In this document: piece by piece, positions 16,350 through 23,916 of the stretch
Position numbering within the stretch: the first letter of the stretch is position 1
Layout of the letters: the number at the start of each line of letters is the position of its first letter
IMG/VR virus record: IMGVR_UViG_3300005534_000037
Span: 1 to 28,699 of that record
Length of the DNA: 28,699 nt
Strand: one strand, 5' to 3'
Source of the DNA: a virus
Notes under the pieces: generated by a model
Told to the model about the DNA's origin: nothing
Seen by the model: the letters and a program-made list of their open reading frames with translations, nothing else
Database searches by the model: none
Position numbers and translations under genes: made by a program

Positions 16350-18146
16350 TCAGGCGCCCACCACGCCGTTCTGGTTGTGGTCGCTCTTGATCCCAGCCAG
16401 CTGCTTCTCCGCCGCCGGGAACACCGAGTGCTGCGCCTCGAGCGACGTGCGCAGATCGTCCTGCTGCGCCAGCGCGAGCGCATCCTGCCGGAGCTTGTCG
16501 ATCTTGAGGATCTTGGACTTGGCGCCCTGCGTGTCCTCGACCTCAATCATCTCGCCCTCCACGACCCGCCCCTGCGCGATCGCGCAGTCCACCGTGTACT
16601 CGGCGCGCACCGACGCCGGCATGGTGACGCCCGTCTGCTGCTGGTCCTGGAACATGCGGACGCGCACGGCTGCCTTGAGGCGATAGGGATCGATCGGCAG
16701 CGCCATGTGCTGCGCGACTTCCTTCGCCGCGGCGTAGAGCGCGTCGGCGTCTAACGGGACCGACTTCTGGATGTTGGTGCCCCACGAGCGCTGGACGATG
16801 TTCGTGATGATCGTCTCCGGGTTCATCGGGTTGAAGTCGTCCGAGCGCTGCACGCGCGGGAGGAACCACACCGCCGGCTGGTCCGGGAACTCCCGCTGCG
16901 CGATGCGCCAGAGCGCGTTGTTCTCGGCCTCGTCCATGGACGACTTGAAGAGCTGCAGGAACGCGCCGACGCCCATCGCGAGGTCCTGCCGGACCTCGGT
17001 CGCCGTCCGCTGCTGCGCCGCTTGCGAGTATTCGCGGAAGCCCGTAATCCAGAGCTCTTCGACCTTCCGCTCGAGCACCTTGGTCGCAATCTCCGCGTTC
17101 TGCGTCGGCGGCGCGATGTAGTCGTGCCCCTTCCCCTGCTGCGAGGGCAGGTTGTGGAGCATGTTGACGCCTTTCGCCAGATCCTTCTCGATCTTGTTGA
17201 AGTGCTCGGACGGCCCGAACACGTTGAGGCGCGGGAAGTTGGCGACGCGGATGAGATGGTCGCGCGCCGACTCGGCGTTGTAGATCGCGTTGCATTTCTT
17301 GGCGAGGAGCCAGCCCACGTGGCGGCGGAGCGAGAGCCTGCAGGGATAGATCGGCAGCACCGGCGTGCGATCGAAGCTCTCGTAGTGGTAGGTGCCTTTG
17401 CCGGCCGCGCCTTTCACCTGGAGCGCGTCGCCCTTCTTGTTCGTATACCAGCGCGTCCAGCCGTCGAGCTCGAAGAGCACGTACCGCGTCTCCGCCGCGC
17501 CTTGCGCCGGATTCGTCTTGATGCCGGGGCGCTCGTCGCACGACTCGCGGAGCAGCACCGCCTCGAGGAGCCGCGTGGCCGGATTGATCCACCAGTTGGT
17601 GACCATGCGCGGGTCGAGGTAGCGGAGCCGCGTCTCGTCGTCGGGCCCGGCGTCGACCAGGCCCCAACTCCGGTGCATCACCGTGAAGTACATACCGAGC
17701 TGCCGATGCACGGTCTCGTAGGAGTTCCCCTCGTCATCGCACCGCACGTAGAGCTTGCCGATCGGCGTCGCGAGATCGGTCGGATCGCCTAACCCGGGCT
17801 CCTTGTCGGTGCCGAACACGCGGTTCGCGTTCGCTTCGACCGACATCGCCATGCCGATCGTGGAGTCCACGATCGCGGCAAAGTGGTTCGTGTAGTCGGA
17901 GAGCGACGCCCGCTCCTGGTACGCCTGGTTCGACTCACCTTGCGCGCGCTGCCGCAAGTAGAACTCAAGCTTCCGCGTCAGCAGGACGTCGCCCGTGTAG
18001 TGATCCATGGCGTACTCCCACTGATTCTTGAGCTTCGTGTATTCGGGATGCTCGAACTCGAGCCATGAGCGCGGCGCGGTCGTCGGATTCGCGCGCTGCG
18101 TGCTCGAGGTGGCGTAACTGGTGGTGCTTGCGGTGTTGTCGGCCAT
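16350..18146 (-). CDS. Portal protein
   Basis: 598 residues from ATG 18146. It begins with a Thr/Ser-rich flexible segment. The body then has helices and aromatic segments such as NHFAAIVDSTIGMAMSVEAN, MVTNWWINPATRLLEAVLLR and LITVANF-like stretches (LIRVANFPRLNVFG), and a long C-terminal helical crown with Gln/Lys/Glu (DALALAQQDDLRTSLEAQ). The pattern resembles the large portal families of siphophages (DUF4055-like). It forms the dodecameric channel for DNA entry. Its position immediately after the terminase large subunit is canonical. Longer in-frame sequence upstream of the ATG exists but overlaps the terminase gene, so the ATG after its stop is the better start. Confidence 0.87.
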   Translation of the reverse strand: MADNTASTTSYATSSTQRANPTTAPRSWLEFEHPEYTKLKNQWEYAMDHYTGDVLLTRKLEFYLRQRAQGESNQAYQERASLSDYTNHFAAIVDSTIGMAMSVEANANRVFGTDKEPGLGDPTDLATPIGKLYVRCDDEGNSYETVHRQLGMYFTVMHRSWGLVDAGPDDETRLRYLDPRMVTNWWINPATRLLEAVLLRESCDERPGIKTNPAQGAAETRYVLFELDGWTRWYTNKKGDALQVKGAAGKGTYHYESFDRTPVLPIYPCRLSLRRHVGWLLAKKCNAIYNAESARDHLIRVANFPRLNVFGPSEHFNKIEKDLAKGVNMLHNLPSQQGKGHDYIAPPTQNAEIATKVLERKVEELWITGFREYSQAAQQRTATEVRQDLAMGVGAFLQLFKSSMDEAENNALWRIAQREFPDQPAVWFLPRVQRSDDFNPMNPETIITNIVQRSWGTNIQKSVPLDADALYAAAKEVAQHMALPIDPYRLKAAVRVRMFQDQQQTGVTMPASVRAEYTVDCAIAQGRVVEGEMIEVEDTQGAKSKILKIDKLRQDALALAQQDDLRTSLEAQHSVFPAAEKQLAGIKSDHNQNGVVGA

Positions 18147-18163
18147 GCGTGCGGCCCCGTGTT

Positions 18164-19777
18164 TTAGAGTGTGACGAGCGCGCCGCCCATGCTCTCGTTC
18201 TGCGCCACGTTCTCGCGACCGAGCCACGCCAGCATCTCGGATACGAGCACGTCTTTCCCGGTGAGTTGCGCCGTGCCGGCGACGCCGCGGAGGACGCCTA
18301 ACGCATCGCGGAGCGCCGCAGTGGACGGGACGTCGACGCGCCGTTCGTGCGCGGCCTTGAGGAGTTGGCGCCCGGCGTCGAGCATGAGCGGCTTGGTCTC
18401 GCCCGTGGTCGCCCAGCCGATGCGGTCGTGGTAGCGCTCCGACGATTCGTCGAGCGGGGCGCGGTGGTAGAGGAGATCCGTCGGGTAGTCGTGCACGTCG
18501 CGCAGCCGGCGGAGCACGGTGATGCCGTGCATGTTCTTCTCGATCACCCAGAACGGGAGTTCGCGCGGTCCGGCGATCTCGCGCGACCAGGTGTACAGGA
18601 TGTCGGCCGCCTCGGTGGGCTCGGCGTAGCGATCTTCCCACGTCGCGACGAGCCGCCACGATGGCCAGCTCCGAATGACCCACGCCTCGCGGTCGCCGCC
18701 GCCGCCTTCGGCGGTGTCGCAGCCGCCGATGAGTCGCTCGCCGTACGGGAGATCGAGCGCGCCGGTCTCGTCGCGGCCGACGTAGAGATTGAGCGTGCCG
18801 TTCAAGTGCGTTTCGCACGGCGCAGGCGCGCGCAGGAGCAGCTCGCGCAGCATGCCGACGTCGTAGAACATGCCCTCGGCCGCGGCCCAGCAGCTCTCTT
18901 CGTCCTCGGCGTATTCCTGGAGGAAGATCGTGCGGTCGTACTCCGCGATCTTGGCGCGTCGCCACTTGATCTGCTCGAGCGTCACGCCGTGGTGCGCGAT
19001 GAGCGTGCGCTCCTCATCGGAGAGCGGGCCTAACTCGTCGGGCTCGAAAAGGGGCAGGCGATAGTTGGTCGGATCGCAGACCCACCACGGGAAGAACAGT
19101 TTGCGGTAGCCCTTCTCGGTGGCGTGCTGCCAGAAGGTGTGCGCCGCGCTCCCGTGTCCGCTGGCTGTCGTCTCGAGCACGACGACCGAGCCTTGCGGGA
19201 TGAGCGCGGGCCCAGCCGAGCCGAGCGCGCCTTCCGGATCCTCGAAGTACGCGAACTCGGAGCAGTGGAGTCGGCCTAACGTCAGGCCGCGGCCGGGCTC
19301 GCCGCGCGCGGTGTCGGTCAGGAACCGCGTGTCCAGCCCGGGGAAGGTGATCTCGCGCGTCTGCGCTTCGCCTAACACGGGGCGGAGCGCGCGCGGGAAG
19401 TGATCGATCGCCCGGCGCGTCACCTCGAAGATTTCGTCGGTGCGATCGCGCGCGTCGGCCAGCGTCAGCGCATCGGTGTAGGGCGTGCCCCACACGAGGT
19501 GCAGCGATTTCGCCTGCTCGTACGTGGTGACGCCGGGCTGGCGCGCTTTCAGCGCGAAGAGCCGCGCTTCACCTTTCCGGGCGAGATCCTCGCGTTCCGC
19601 TCGCTCGAGCGCCAGCTGCACGGCGTTGAGCCGCAATGGCTCGATGCGTTGGGCTTTCGTCCGGATGTAGTAGCAGGTCTCGGCCCACGCGCGGAACGAG
19701 CCTTTGAGACGCGCGATGCCGTGCGCGAGCGCCGGCGCGTGCGCGGTCCGCGTGTCGAATCGCACCGCCGCGGTCAT
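18164..19777 (-). CDS. terL: Terminase large subunit
   Basis: 537 residues from ATG 19777, in ATGA overlap with the small subunit stop. The packaging ATPase motifs are visible: a Walker A-like deviant KARQPGVTTY (77-86), a Walker B-like HCSEFAYF (171-178) and the coupling motif ETTASG (202-207). The nuclease half has GGCDTAEGG with Asp 354, then VIEKNMHG (Glu 413) and a helical C-terminus beginning WATTGETKP. The family couples ATP hydrolysis to DNA translocation into the procapsid and cuts concatemers. Size is normal. It also holds four TTA-GGC words (18296, 19028, 19274, 19370). No other annotation competes. Confidence 0.94.
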   Translation of the reverse strand: MTAAVRFDTRTAHAPALAHGIARLKGSFRAWAETCYYIRTKAQRIEPLRLNAVQLALERAEREDLARKGEARLFALKARQPGVTTYEQAKSLHLVWGTPYTDALTLADARDRTDEIFEVTRRAIDHFPRALRPVLGEAQTREITFPGLDTRFLTDTARGEPGRGLTLGRLHCSEFAYFEDPEGALGSAGPALIPQGSVVVLETTASGHGSAAHTFWQHATEKGYRKLFFPWWVCDPTNYRLPLFEPDELGPLSDEERTLIAHHGVTLEQIKWRRAKIAEYDRTIFLQEYAEDEESCWAAAEGMFYDVGMLRELLLRAPAPCETHLNGTLNLYVGRDETGALDLPYGERLIGGCDTAEGGGGDREAWVIRSWPSWRLVATWEDRYAEPTEAADILYTWSREIAGPRELPFWVIEKNMHGITVLRRLRDVHDYPTDLLYHRAPLDESSERYHDRIGWATTGETKPLMLDAGRQLLKAAHERRVDVPSTAALRDALGVLRGVAGTAQLTGKDVLVSEMLAWLGRENVAQNESMGGALVTL

Positions 19778-20337
19778 GTCGCGTCCTCGTCATCGGAGGC
19801 GGCCGGCACGTTCCGGAGGAGATCCTCGAGCGTGCGATCGCGCACGTCGACTACCTGGCGCAGCATGCCGAGATGCTGCATCGCGAGGCGTAGCGCGTCT
19901 GGCTTGGACCAGAGCCGGAACTCGACGGTGGTCGTGGTGTTGCCGTCCTCGTCGACCCGGCGCACGCGCTTGATGCTTTGCACCGCGCGGCTCGCGATCG
20001 ATTCGGCGTCTCCGCGCACCGTGAGCTTCCCGGAGTCCGAGACGCGGAAATCGCGAAGGTCGCTGAACGCGATCTGTTCGAGCTCGCGGAGCACGCGGTC
20101 GGCCGTGATTTCGGTGCGGCGCGCGCGGTCCGCCATCAGCCGATCGATCTCGGCACGCACGTTCGGTTTCCGATAGAGCATGTAGCCGAGCTGCTTCGCC
20201 GATCGGACGCTGTAGCCCGCACGGCGCGCAGCGGCCGTCCGGTTCAGGTCGATCAGGTACTCGAGGCAGAACTGCCGCTCCCTGTCGGTGAGCGGCTCTA
20301 GCTCCGGCGCCTCGGATACCTTGCTCGGCGTGCTCAT
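19774..20337 (-). CDS. terS: Terminase small subunit
   Basis: 187 residues from ATG 20337, overlapping the upstream stop by 4 bases. It starts with a DNA-binding helix-turn-helix region typical of terminase small subunits (LTDRERQFCLEYLIDLNRTA, AARRAGYSVRSAKQLGYMLY). A beta region (VSDSGKLTVRGD) and a helical tail follow. The subunit recognises the phage DNA and loads it into the large-subunit motor. The next gene is the large subunit, so the pair is clear. The tail is acidic (PAASDDEDAT). Confidence 0.92.
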   Translation of the reverse strand: MSTPSKVSEAPELEPLTDRERQFCLEYLIDLNRTAAARRAGYSVRSAKQLGYMLYRKPNVRAEIDRLMADRARRTEITADRVLRELEQIAFSDLRDFRVSDSGKLTVRGDAESIASRAVQSIKRVRRVDEDGNTTTTVEFRLWSKPDALRLAMQHLGMLRQVVDVRDRTLEDLLRNVPAASDDEDAT

Positions 20338-20546
20338 TGCGGCAGCGTCCAGCCCGGACGGCGGGCGTTGGACATGCGGAGCGCCCGGAGCACGGTGGTC
20401 GCCCGCTCGTAGCGCGCGATCGTCGCGGGTCGCATCCCGTCCATGCCGCCCCGGGTCAGCGAGCGGAGTTCGTCCAGCATGTCCTCGAGCACGTCGGCCA
20501 CCGCGTAGCCGCTAACGGGCTCGCTCGGTTCGGTTGGCGGTGCCAT
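20334..20546 (-). CDS. Hypothetical protein, 70 residues
   Basis: Starts at ATG 20546 and its stop overlaps the terminase small subunit start (ATGA), so the two are probably co-translated. It is helical and basic in the middle (MLDELRSLTRGGMDGMRP, then YERATTVLRALRMSNARR). It is the first gene after the intrinsic terminator at 20.6 kb and so the first of the packaging block. No family recognised. Confidence 0.66.
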   Translation of the reverse strand: MAPPTEPSEPVSGYAVADVLEDMLDELRSLTRGGMDGMRPATIARYERATTVLRALRMSNARRPGWTLPQ

Positions 20547-20572
20547 CGGTGCATTGCGCTCGAGGTGTGGGG

Positions 20573-20616
20573 AAACGAAAAACGCCGGCGCGCCCCGGGG
20601 GTGGGGCGAGCCGGCG
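20573..20616 (-). terminator. Intrinsic terminator between early and packaging blocks
   Basis: On the minus strand, a 14-pair stem with one mismatch (arms 20583-20596 and 20603-20616, CGCCGGCGCGCCCC / GGGGCGAGCCGGCG) is followed by TTTTTCGTTT. This is the only hairpin in the window with a real U-tract on the coding strand. It separates the early genes from the packaging/head genes. Confidence 0.72.
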
Positions 20617-20658
20617 ACAGGCCGGTCCGTGCTCAGGTTGTCTTACAGCGGCTGCGCC

Positions 20659-20970
20659 TTACGCGCGTGCGCCGGGTGGTGCAATGACGCCGAGGTAATG
20701 TAAGGCCTCAAACTCCGTCATGCGCTCCCGCTGGATCGCGAGCAGCTCGTCGTACGTCGCCGCGACGGTCAGGAGTTGGCTCGACGCGACGTGGTGGACG
20801 ACGTAGAGCCGGCGATCGCAGGTCGTGCATTGGAGTCCGACCTGCCCGAAGATGAAGAGCGCGCGGCTGATGCGGTGTCCGCCTCGCTCGCGTGGCCAGC
20901 AGTGGATCTTGTGGACGGTGGTCCAGAGGACAAACCGCTCGCCCGACGCAAGGTGCGTCGGGACTGACAT
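20659..20970 (-). CDS. Hypothetical protein with a Cys pair
   Basis: 103 residues from the ATG at 20970 (MSVPTHLASGERFVLWTTVH). A GTG at 21018 would add 16 residues but gives a Pro/Leu-rich start (MSAVPLPVPLLPATKP) without a clear ribosome-binding site, so the internal ATG is preferred. Contains CTTCDRR (a CxxC pair) with a WTTVHKIHCWPRER region containing further His/Cys, possibly a metal site. Last gene before the terminator. No family recognised. Confidence 0.6.
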   Translation of the reverse strand: MSVPTHLASGERFVLWTTVHKIHCWPRERGGHRISRALFIFGQVGLQCTTCDRRLYVVHHVASSQLLTVAATYDELLAIQRERMTEFEALHYLGVIAPPGARA

Positions 20971-21034
20971 CGGCTTCGTCGCCGGGAGAAGGGGAACGGG
21001 CAGCGGGACCGCGCTCACGGGATGGAGACTGTGG

Positions 21035-21394
21035 TTACGTCGGCGGTGTCACAGCGAGCGCGATGCGCGCAGCGTCAGGATCGATCCGCAGTTCACGGGA
21101 CCACACGGTCTCGGGCGACCCGGGCTGTCCCGTCTCGATCACGAGACGCCCCATCGTGAACACGGCTTCGAGCGGCGCGTCCGAGGCAATGAGCGAGGGA
21201 AACATCACCAGCCTGGCGTCCTCGCCGAACTTTGCTTTGATCGCCGCCACGACCGCGTCGTAGCCGAGTGACGGATCGACGGCGAACTCCTCGTGGAGTG
21301 CGTAGAGGATCGTGTTGTGGCCGAGCCTCGTGAACACTTGCTGCCGACGACGCTCGTTCTCGAGATCGGCGAAGGTGCGGCGCGCGTCGCTCAC
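21035..21394 (-). CDS. Hypothetical protein, 119 residues
   Basis: Starts at GTG 21394 in GTGA overlap with the stop of the small basic protein. Helical N-terminus (ARRTFADLENERRRQQVFTR), then a mixed region (LGYDAVVAAIKAKFGEDAR). No family recognised. Its position in a run of tightly overlapped genes supports coding. Confidence 0.72.
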   Translation of the reverse strand: MSDARRTFADLENERRRQQVFTRLGHNTILYALHEEFAVDPSLGYDAVVAAIKAKFGEDARLVMFPSLIASDAPLEAVFTMGRLVIETGQPGSPETVWSRELRIDPDAARIALAVTPPT

Positions 21395-21492
21395 TTCTTC
21401 TTCGGCGGCGCTGTCTTTTTCGTCGTGCCGACGCGGCCGCCGCCCTTCTTGAACTGGTGCTTCTTGAGTGCTGCCGGAAGTCGTTTGGCCAT
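21391..21492 (-). CDS. Tiny Lys/Arg-rich protein, 33 residues
   Basis: Translated by hand: begins MAKRLPAALKKHQFKKGGGR and ends TTKKTAPPKKK. Strong net positive charge; probably disordered. Its stop shares 4 bases with the next start (GTGA). Too short for family recognition. Resembles the other two tiny basic genes (14992-15141, 14454-14624) in charge and in opening MA(K/A). Reported because the overlap and compact coding context support it; confidence is moderate. Confidence 0.5.
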   Translation of the reverse strand: MAKRLPAALKKHQFKKGGGRVGTTKKTAPPKKK

Positions 21493-21526
21493 GATGATCA
21501 CCTATCGGATGAAAGGGAAGCGTGGC

Positions 21527-21679
21527 TCACGCGCGCGGCACGAGGTGCGCAGCGGCGAAGAACGCGAGGCCCAGCGCGGTGAGGTTGACGCGCGGGAACG
21601 AGACGCCGGCCGTGGCGAGCACGAAGCAGATCACGGCCAGCACGAGGAGCAGCGGGAACAGCACGGCTCTCAGCGTCAT
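21527..21679 (-). CDS. Small membrane protein, 50 residues
   Basis: Starts at ATG 21679, with Shine-Dalgarno AAGGAG about 8 bases upstream; the ATG also overlaps the upstream stop (ATGA). Residues about 5-28 are strongly hydrophobic (AVLFPLLLVLAVICFVLATA) and a second hydrophobic stretch follows (LTALGLAFFAAAHLV). Likely a two-segment membrane protein. Function unknown. Confidence 0.7.
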   Translation of the reverse strand: MTLRAVLFPLLLVLAVICFVLATAGVSFPRVNLTALGLAFFAAAHLVPRA

Positions 21680-22056
21680 GTGCCTCTCCTTGTCGGTGTA
21701 GCTTCTTCCGGCGGCAGCAGCGCCGCGATGCGACGGGCGAGCGCGAGTGCGTCGTCGGCGAGCGCGGACTCCTCTCCGTCCCGGGCCACTTCCAACAGCG
21801 CGGAGTACGCGGGGCCACGCAGGAGCTTTACATCGTCGCGCGTGAAGCCGAATGGCTGCTCGTGGAGCGCGAGCGCTGCGAGCGCGTGGAGCGCGGCTTT
21901 GTCGATCATTACCGCGTCGTCGCCGCGTGCCGCGTTGAGCGAGCCAGCGTAGATGTACGCTTCCGTGAGCGGTGGGATGCCGGTGTCGCTGCGCCGCACT
22001 GCCGCCGTCCTCCACTCCTCGGCCGTCAGCGCTGGCCTAACCGTTTCGTCGCTCAT
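21676..22056 (-). CDS. Hypothetical protein, 126 residues
   Basis: Starts at ATG 22056, overlapping the upstream stop (ATGA). Acidic/helical with no metal or catalytic motif I can name (ALTAEEWRTAAVRRS, then SALADDALALARRIAALLPP). Soluble, in contrast to the membrane proteins on both sides. Function unknown. Confidence 0.7.
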   Translation of the reverse strand: MSDETVRPALTAEEWRTAAVRRSDTGIPPLTEAYIYAGSLNAARGDDAVMIDKAALHALAALALHEQPFGFTRDDVKLLRGPAYSALLEVARDGEESALADDALALARRIAALLPPEEATPTRRGT

Positions 22057-22361
22057 CGCCGGCCACGCTCAGTGATCCGTTTCTCCCACGCGTCCGCCTC
22101 GGCGAACCATTTCCCCAATATGCGGAAGGTGAACGCGAGCACCGAGAAGGTGAACACGTAGATGGCGAGTACCCATGACCGGTCGGCGATGGCGGCGACG
22201 AGATCCGCAATCGCGCACAGTACCATGAGCGCTGCGACCGCATAGCATGCGTACGCAGACGCGGGCGTCCTAACGGTATAGGGAACGACCGAGCCCGGCG
22301 CGAGCGCCTCGCCCGACACGACGCCTATCGTCGTCGTTCTGAACACGCCGTCGTCGCTCAT
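22053..22361 (-). CDS. Small membrane protein, 102 residues
   Basis: Starts at ATG 22361, overlapping the upstream stop (ATGA). Two likely membrane segments: AYACYAVAALMVLCAIADLV and LAIYVFTFSVLAFTFRIL. N-terminus polar, C-terminus basic. No family recognised. It is one of four small membrane proteins in this early block (with 21527-21679 and 22852-23112 and others nearby). Confidence 0.72.
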   Translation of the reverse strand: MSDDGVFRTTTIGVVSGEALAPGSVVPYTVRTPASAYACYAVAALMVLCAIADLVAAIADRSWVLAIYVFTFSVLAFTFRILGKWFAEADAWEKRITERGRR

Positions 22362-22855
22362 CGCAGCTCCTCGATGGTGATTTCAGCGCGCGGCCGATCG
22401 ATGTCGATCGCCGCCCGGATCCACCGCTCGTCGACCACCTGCACGTCGTCCGCGTACGCCACGCCGCACAGCGCATCCTTCAGGCACTTGGCGAAGTTGC
22501 CGACGTCGCGGCGCTGCGCGTTAGGCGGGAAGATACGTGCGATGAGGGCGATCCGTCCAGAGAACGGGGCGCGCGGCCCCCACTGCTCGGCGGCTTCGGC
22601 GTGGGCGCGCGTCCGGGCGAGCTTGTACGCGGCAGCGTCGGCGCGCGAGCTCACGGGCCCGCGGTGTCGGTTGTCGGACATGAGGCAGCTCCACGGCAGC
22701 ACGAGCGTGACCGGCCCAGCTGGCGCTGCGGCGAGCGCCGTGCTCAGATGTTCGGACATCGGCGACATCGTGGCGCGCGCGGCCTTCTCGGGCGGCACGC
22801 CCTGCGCGATGAGCCCGCGCCGGATCTGCTCGTCGGTCAGGCCCATGCTGCTCAT
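22358..22855 (-). CDS. rusA: RusA-like Holliday junction resolvase
   Basis: 165 residues from ATG 22855, overlapping the upstream stop (ATGA). The C-terminal 120 residues carry the RusA pattern: VTLVLPWSC near 53, FPPNAQRRDVGNFAKCLKD near 110-128, then CGVAYADDVQVV with the two adjacent Asp that in RusA bind metal. RusA resolves Holliday junctions during phage replication and recombination. A roughly 50-residue N-terminal extension (SSMGLTDEQIRRGLIAQG) is unusual for the family, so a later start (for example at MSPMSEHL or MSDNRHRG) is possible, but the overlap with the upstream gene favours the longer form. Confidence 0.82.
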   Translation of the reverse strand: MSSMGLTDEQIRRGLIAQGVPPEKAARATMSPMSEHLSTALAAAPAGPVTLVLPWSCLMSDNRHRGPVSSRADAAAYKLARTRAHAEAAEQWGPRAPFSGRIALIARIFPPNAQRRDVGNFAKCLKDALCGVAYADDVQVVDERWIRAAIDIDRPRAEITIEELR

Positions 22856-23112
22856 CGACGGATCTGCCGTTTGATCTGGAGGTACGTGCGCTCTGCCGCC
22901 GCGCGGCGCACCTCCTCTGACCGATCGGCGCGCGCCACGAACGCCAACACACCCGCGAGGACGAGCAACGTGACGCCCGCGGCGATCCACAGCGGCGCGA
23001 GCACCCACCACCAGGACCACGTGATCTTGCCGACGAGCTTGAGCACGATGAACACGATCGTGAGCAGGCCGACGAATCCGATGCCGCCGCTGTTGCCGTT
23101 GTTGTCGCTCAC
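22852..23112 (-). CDS. Small membrane protein, transmembrane Fragile-X-F-like
   Basis: 86 residues from GTG 23112 (GTGA overlap). The start NGNSGGIGFVGLLTIVFIVL followed by WSWWWVLAPLWI matches a common small phage membrane protein annotated as 'transmembrane Fragile-X-F protein'. Two hydrophobic segments, then a basic tail (VRRAAAERTYLQIKRQIRR). Function in phages is not known. Confidence 0.8.
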   Translation of the reverse strand: MSDNNGNSGGIGFVGLLTIVFIVLKLVGKITWSWWWVLAPLWIAAGVTLLVLAGVLAFVARADRSEEVRRAAAERTYLQIKRQIRR

Positions 23113-23444
23113 TTCTGGGCCTCGGTTCGCGCCTTCTCGGCGTAGAGGGAGCGGACCTGTTCGCGAACACAGGTGAGTGCCATGCCGTGCCCGACGCGGA
23201 TCAGGTACAGTTCGTCCGGTCGCAATTCAGGCGGGAACGCGGCGAGTAGCTCTTCCAGCGCCGGCCGCTTCCTGAGCTCGGCGATCTCGGCGTCCTTGGC
23301 GGCCAGTTCCTGCTCGACGGCGGCGAGGTCTGCGTTGGTTAGGCGCTCGTACGACAGCGTCGTTTCGCTATACGCGGGATGCCCACAGGCAACCCGCTCC
23401 GACGTAAGCGTCGCGTGCAGCCGCTGGATCACGGTCGGGGTCAT
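23109..23444 (-). CDS. Hypothetical protein with coiled coil, 111 residues
   Basis: Starts at ATG 23444, overlapping the upstream stop (ATGA). Middle has a heptad-like helix (LAAVEQELAAKDAEIAELRK) and the C-terminus is acidic/aromatic. No family recognised. Carries a GTTAGGC word read as CTA-ACC (Leu-Thr). Confidence 0.72.
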   Translation of the reverse strand: MTPTVIQRLHATLTSERVACGHPAYSETTLSYERLTNADLAAVEQELAAKDAEIAELRKRPALEELLAAFPPELRPDELYLIRVGHGMALTCVREQVRSLYAEKARTEAQK

Positions 23445-23698
23445 TTCGCACGCTCGAACATGCTTGGCGGCGTCCGGCTAAGTTCGTCTGCGGCATCGCG
23501 AGTGAGCAGCGCGCGGCGGGCACGCTCGAACGCTCGCAGCGCCTCATTGCGCGCATTGAGGGCCCGAGTCTCATTGCTTCGCGCCTCCTGTTCCTTCCGC
23601 TTCGCGTCCGCCAGCGCCTCCTCGGCTCGTGCCAACTGGTCGGCGGTATTCTTCAGCGCGTCAAGCGCCTCACGGCTAACGACAGTCGTTGCAGTCAC
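23441..23698 (-). CDS. Hypothetical coiled-coil protein, 85 residues
   Basis: Starts at GTG 23698 (GTGA overlap). Strongly helical, with Ala/Glu/Arg/Lys repeats (ALKNTADQLARAEEALADAK) that look like a coiled coil. No catalytic motif. Function unknown. Possibly partner of the next gene, which also has a coiled-coil segment. Confidence 0.7.
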   Translation of the reverse strand: MTATTVVSREALDALKNTADQLARAEEALADAKRKEQEARSNETRALNARNEALRAFERARRALLTRDAADELSRTPPSMFERAK

Positions 23699-23889
23699 GC
23701 TCCCTCCGTTGGTTGTGGTGGTTCGGTGCACTCGCGCATCGGGTGCGGCGGTTGCTCGCCCAAGCTGCCGACGCGTGAGCCCTTCGCGCGCGAGACCCGC
23801 AAGTCAACCTTGGTCAACGTCGTCGCCTCGCCTCGTCGCTTCGCTCCGCGCAGGTCGGTAGCCCGTAGCGGCGGCGCTGGTTCGTGCAA
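23695..23889 (-). CDS. Small hypothetical protein downstream of the ATPase (low certainty)
   Basis: 64 codons from a TTG at 23889, 12 bases after the ATPase stop in the same frame, to a stop that shares GTGA with the next start. The weak TTG start and lack of a Shine-Dalgarno reduce certainty; the overlap with the next gene and unbroken frame support it. Sequence is Pro/Arg-rich (HEPAPPLRATDLRGAKRR) with Cys near the end. Its codons LTKVD overlie one copy of the GTTGAC repeat, so the bases may have a regulatory role as well. Confidence 0.4.
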   Translation of the reverse strand: MHEPAPPLRATDLRGAKRRGEATTLTKVDLRVSRAKGSRVGSLGEQPPHPMRECTEPPQPTEGA

Positions 23890-23916
23890 CCGTGGGAGTT
23901 GTCAACCTTCGTCAAC
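23803..23916 (-). repeat. Paired GTTGAC direct repeats near the end of the ATPase gene
   Basis: Two copies of the 16-base unit GTTGAC-N-AAGGTTGAC (complements of 23803-23818 and 23901-23916), 98 bases apart, differing only at one base. Each contains two GTTGAC half-sites spaced 10 bases, one helical turn. A ninth-base partial copy (AAGGTTGAC) lies at about 27922-27930. The two copies fall in different reading-frame contexts, so protein constraint does not explain them. Iteron or operator function is inference. Confidence 0.45.
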
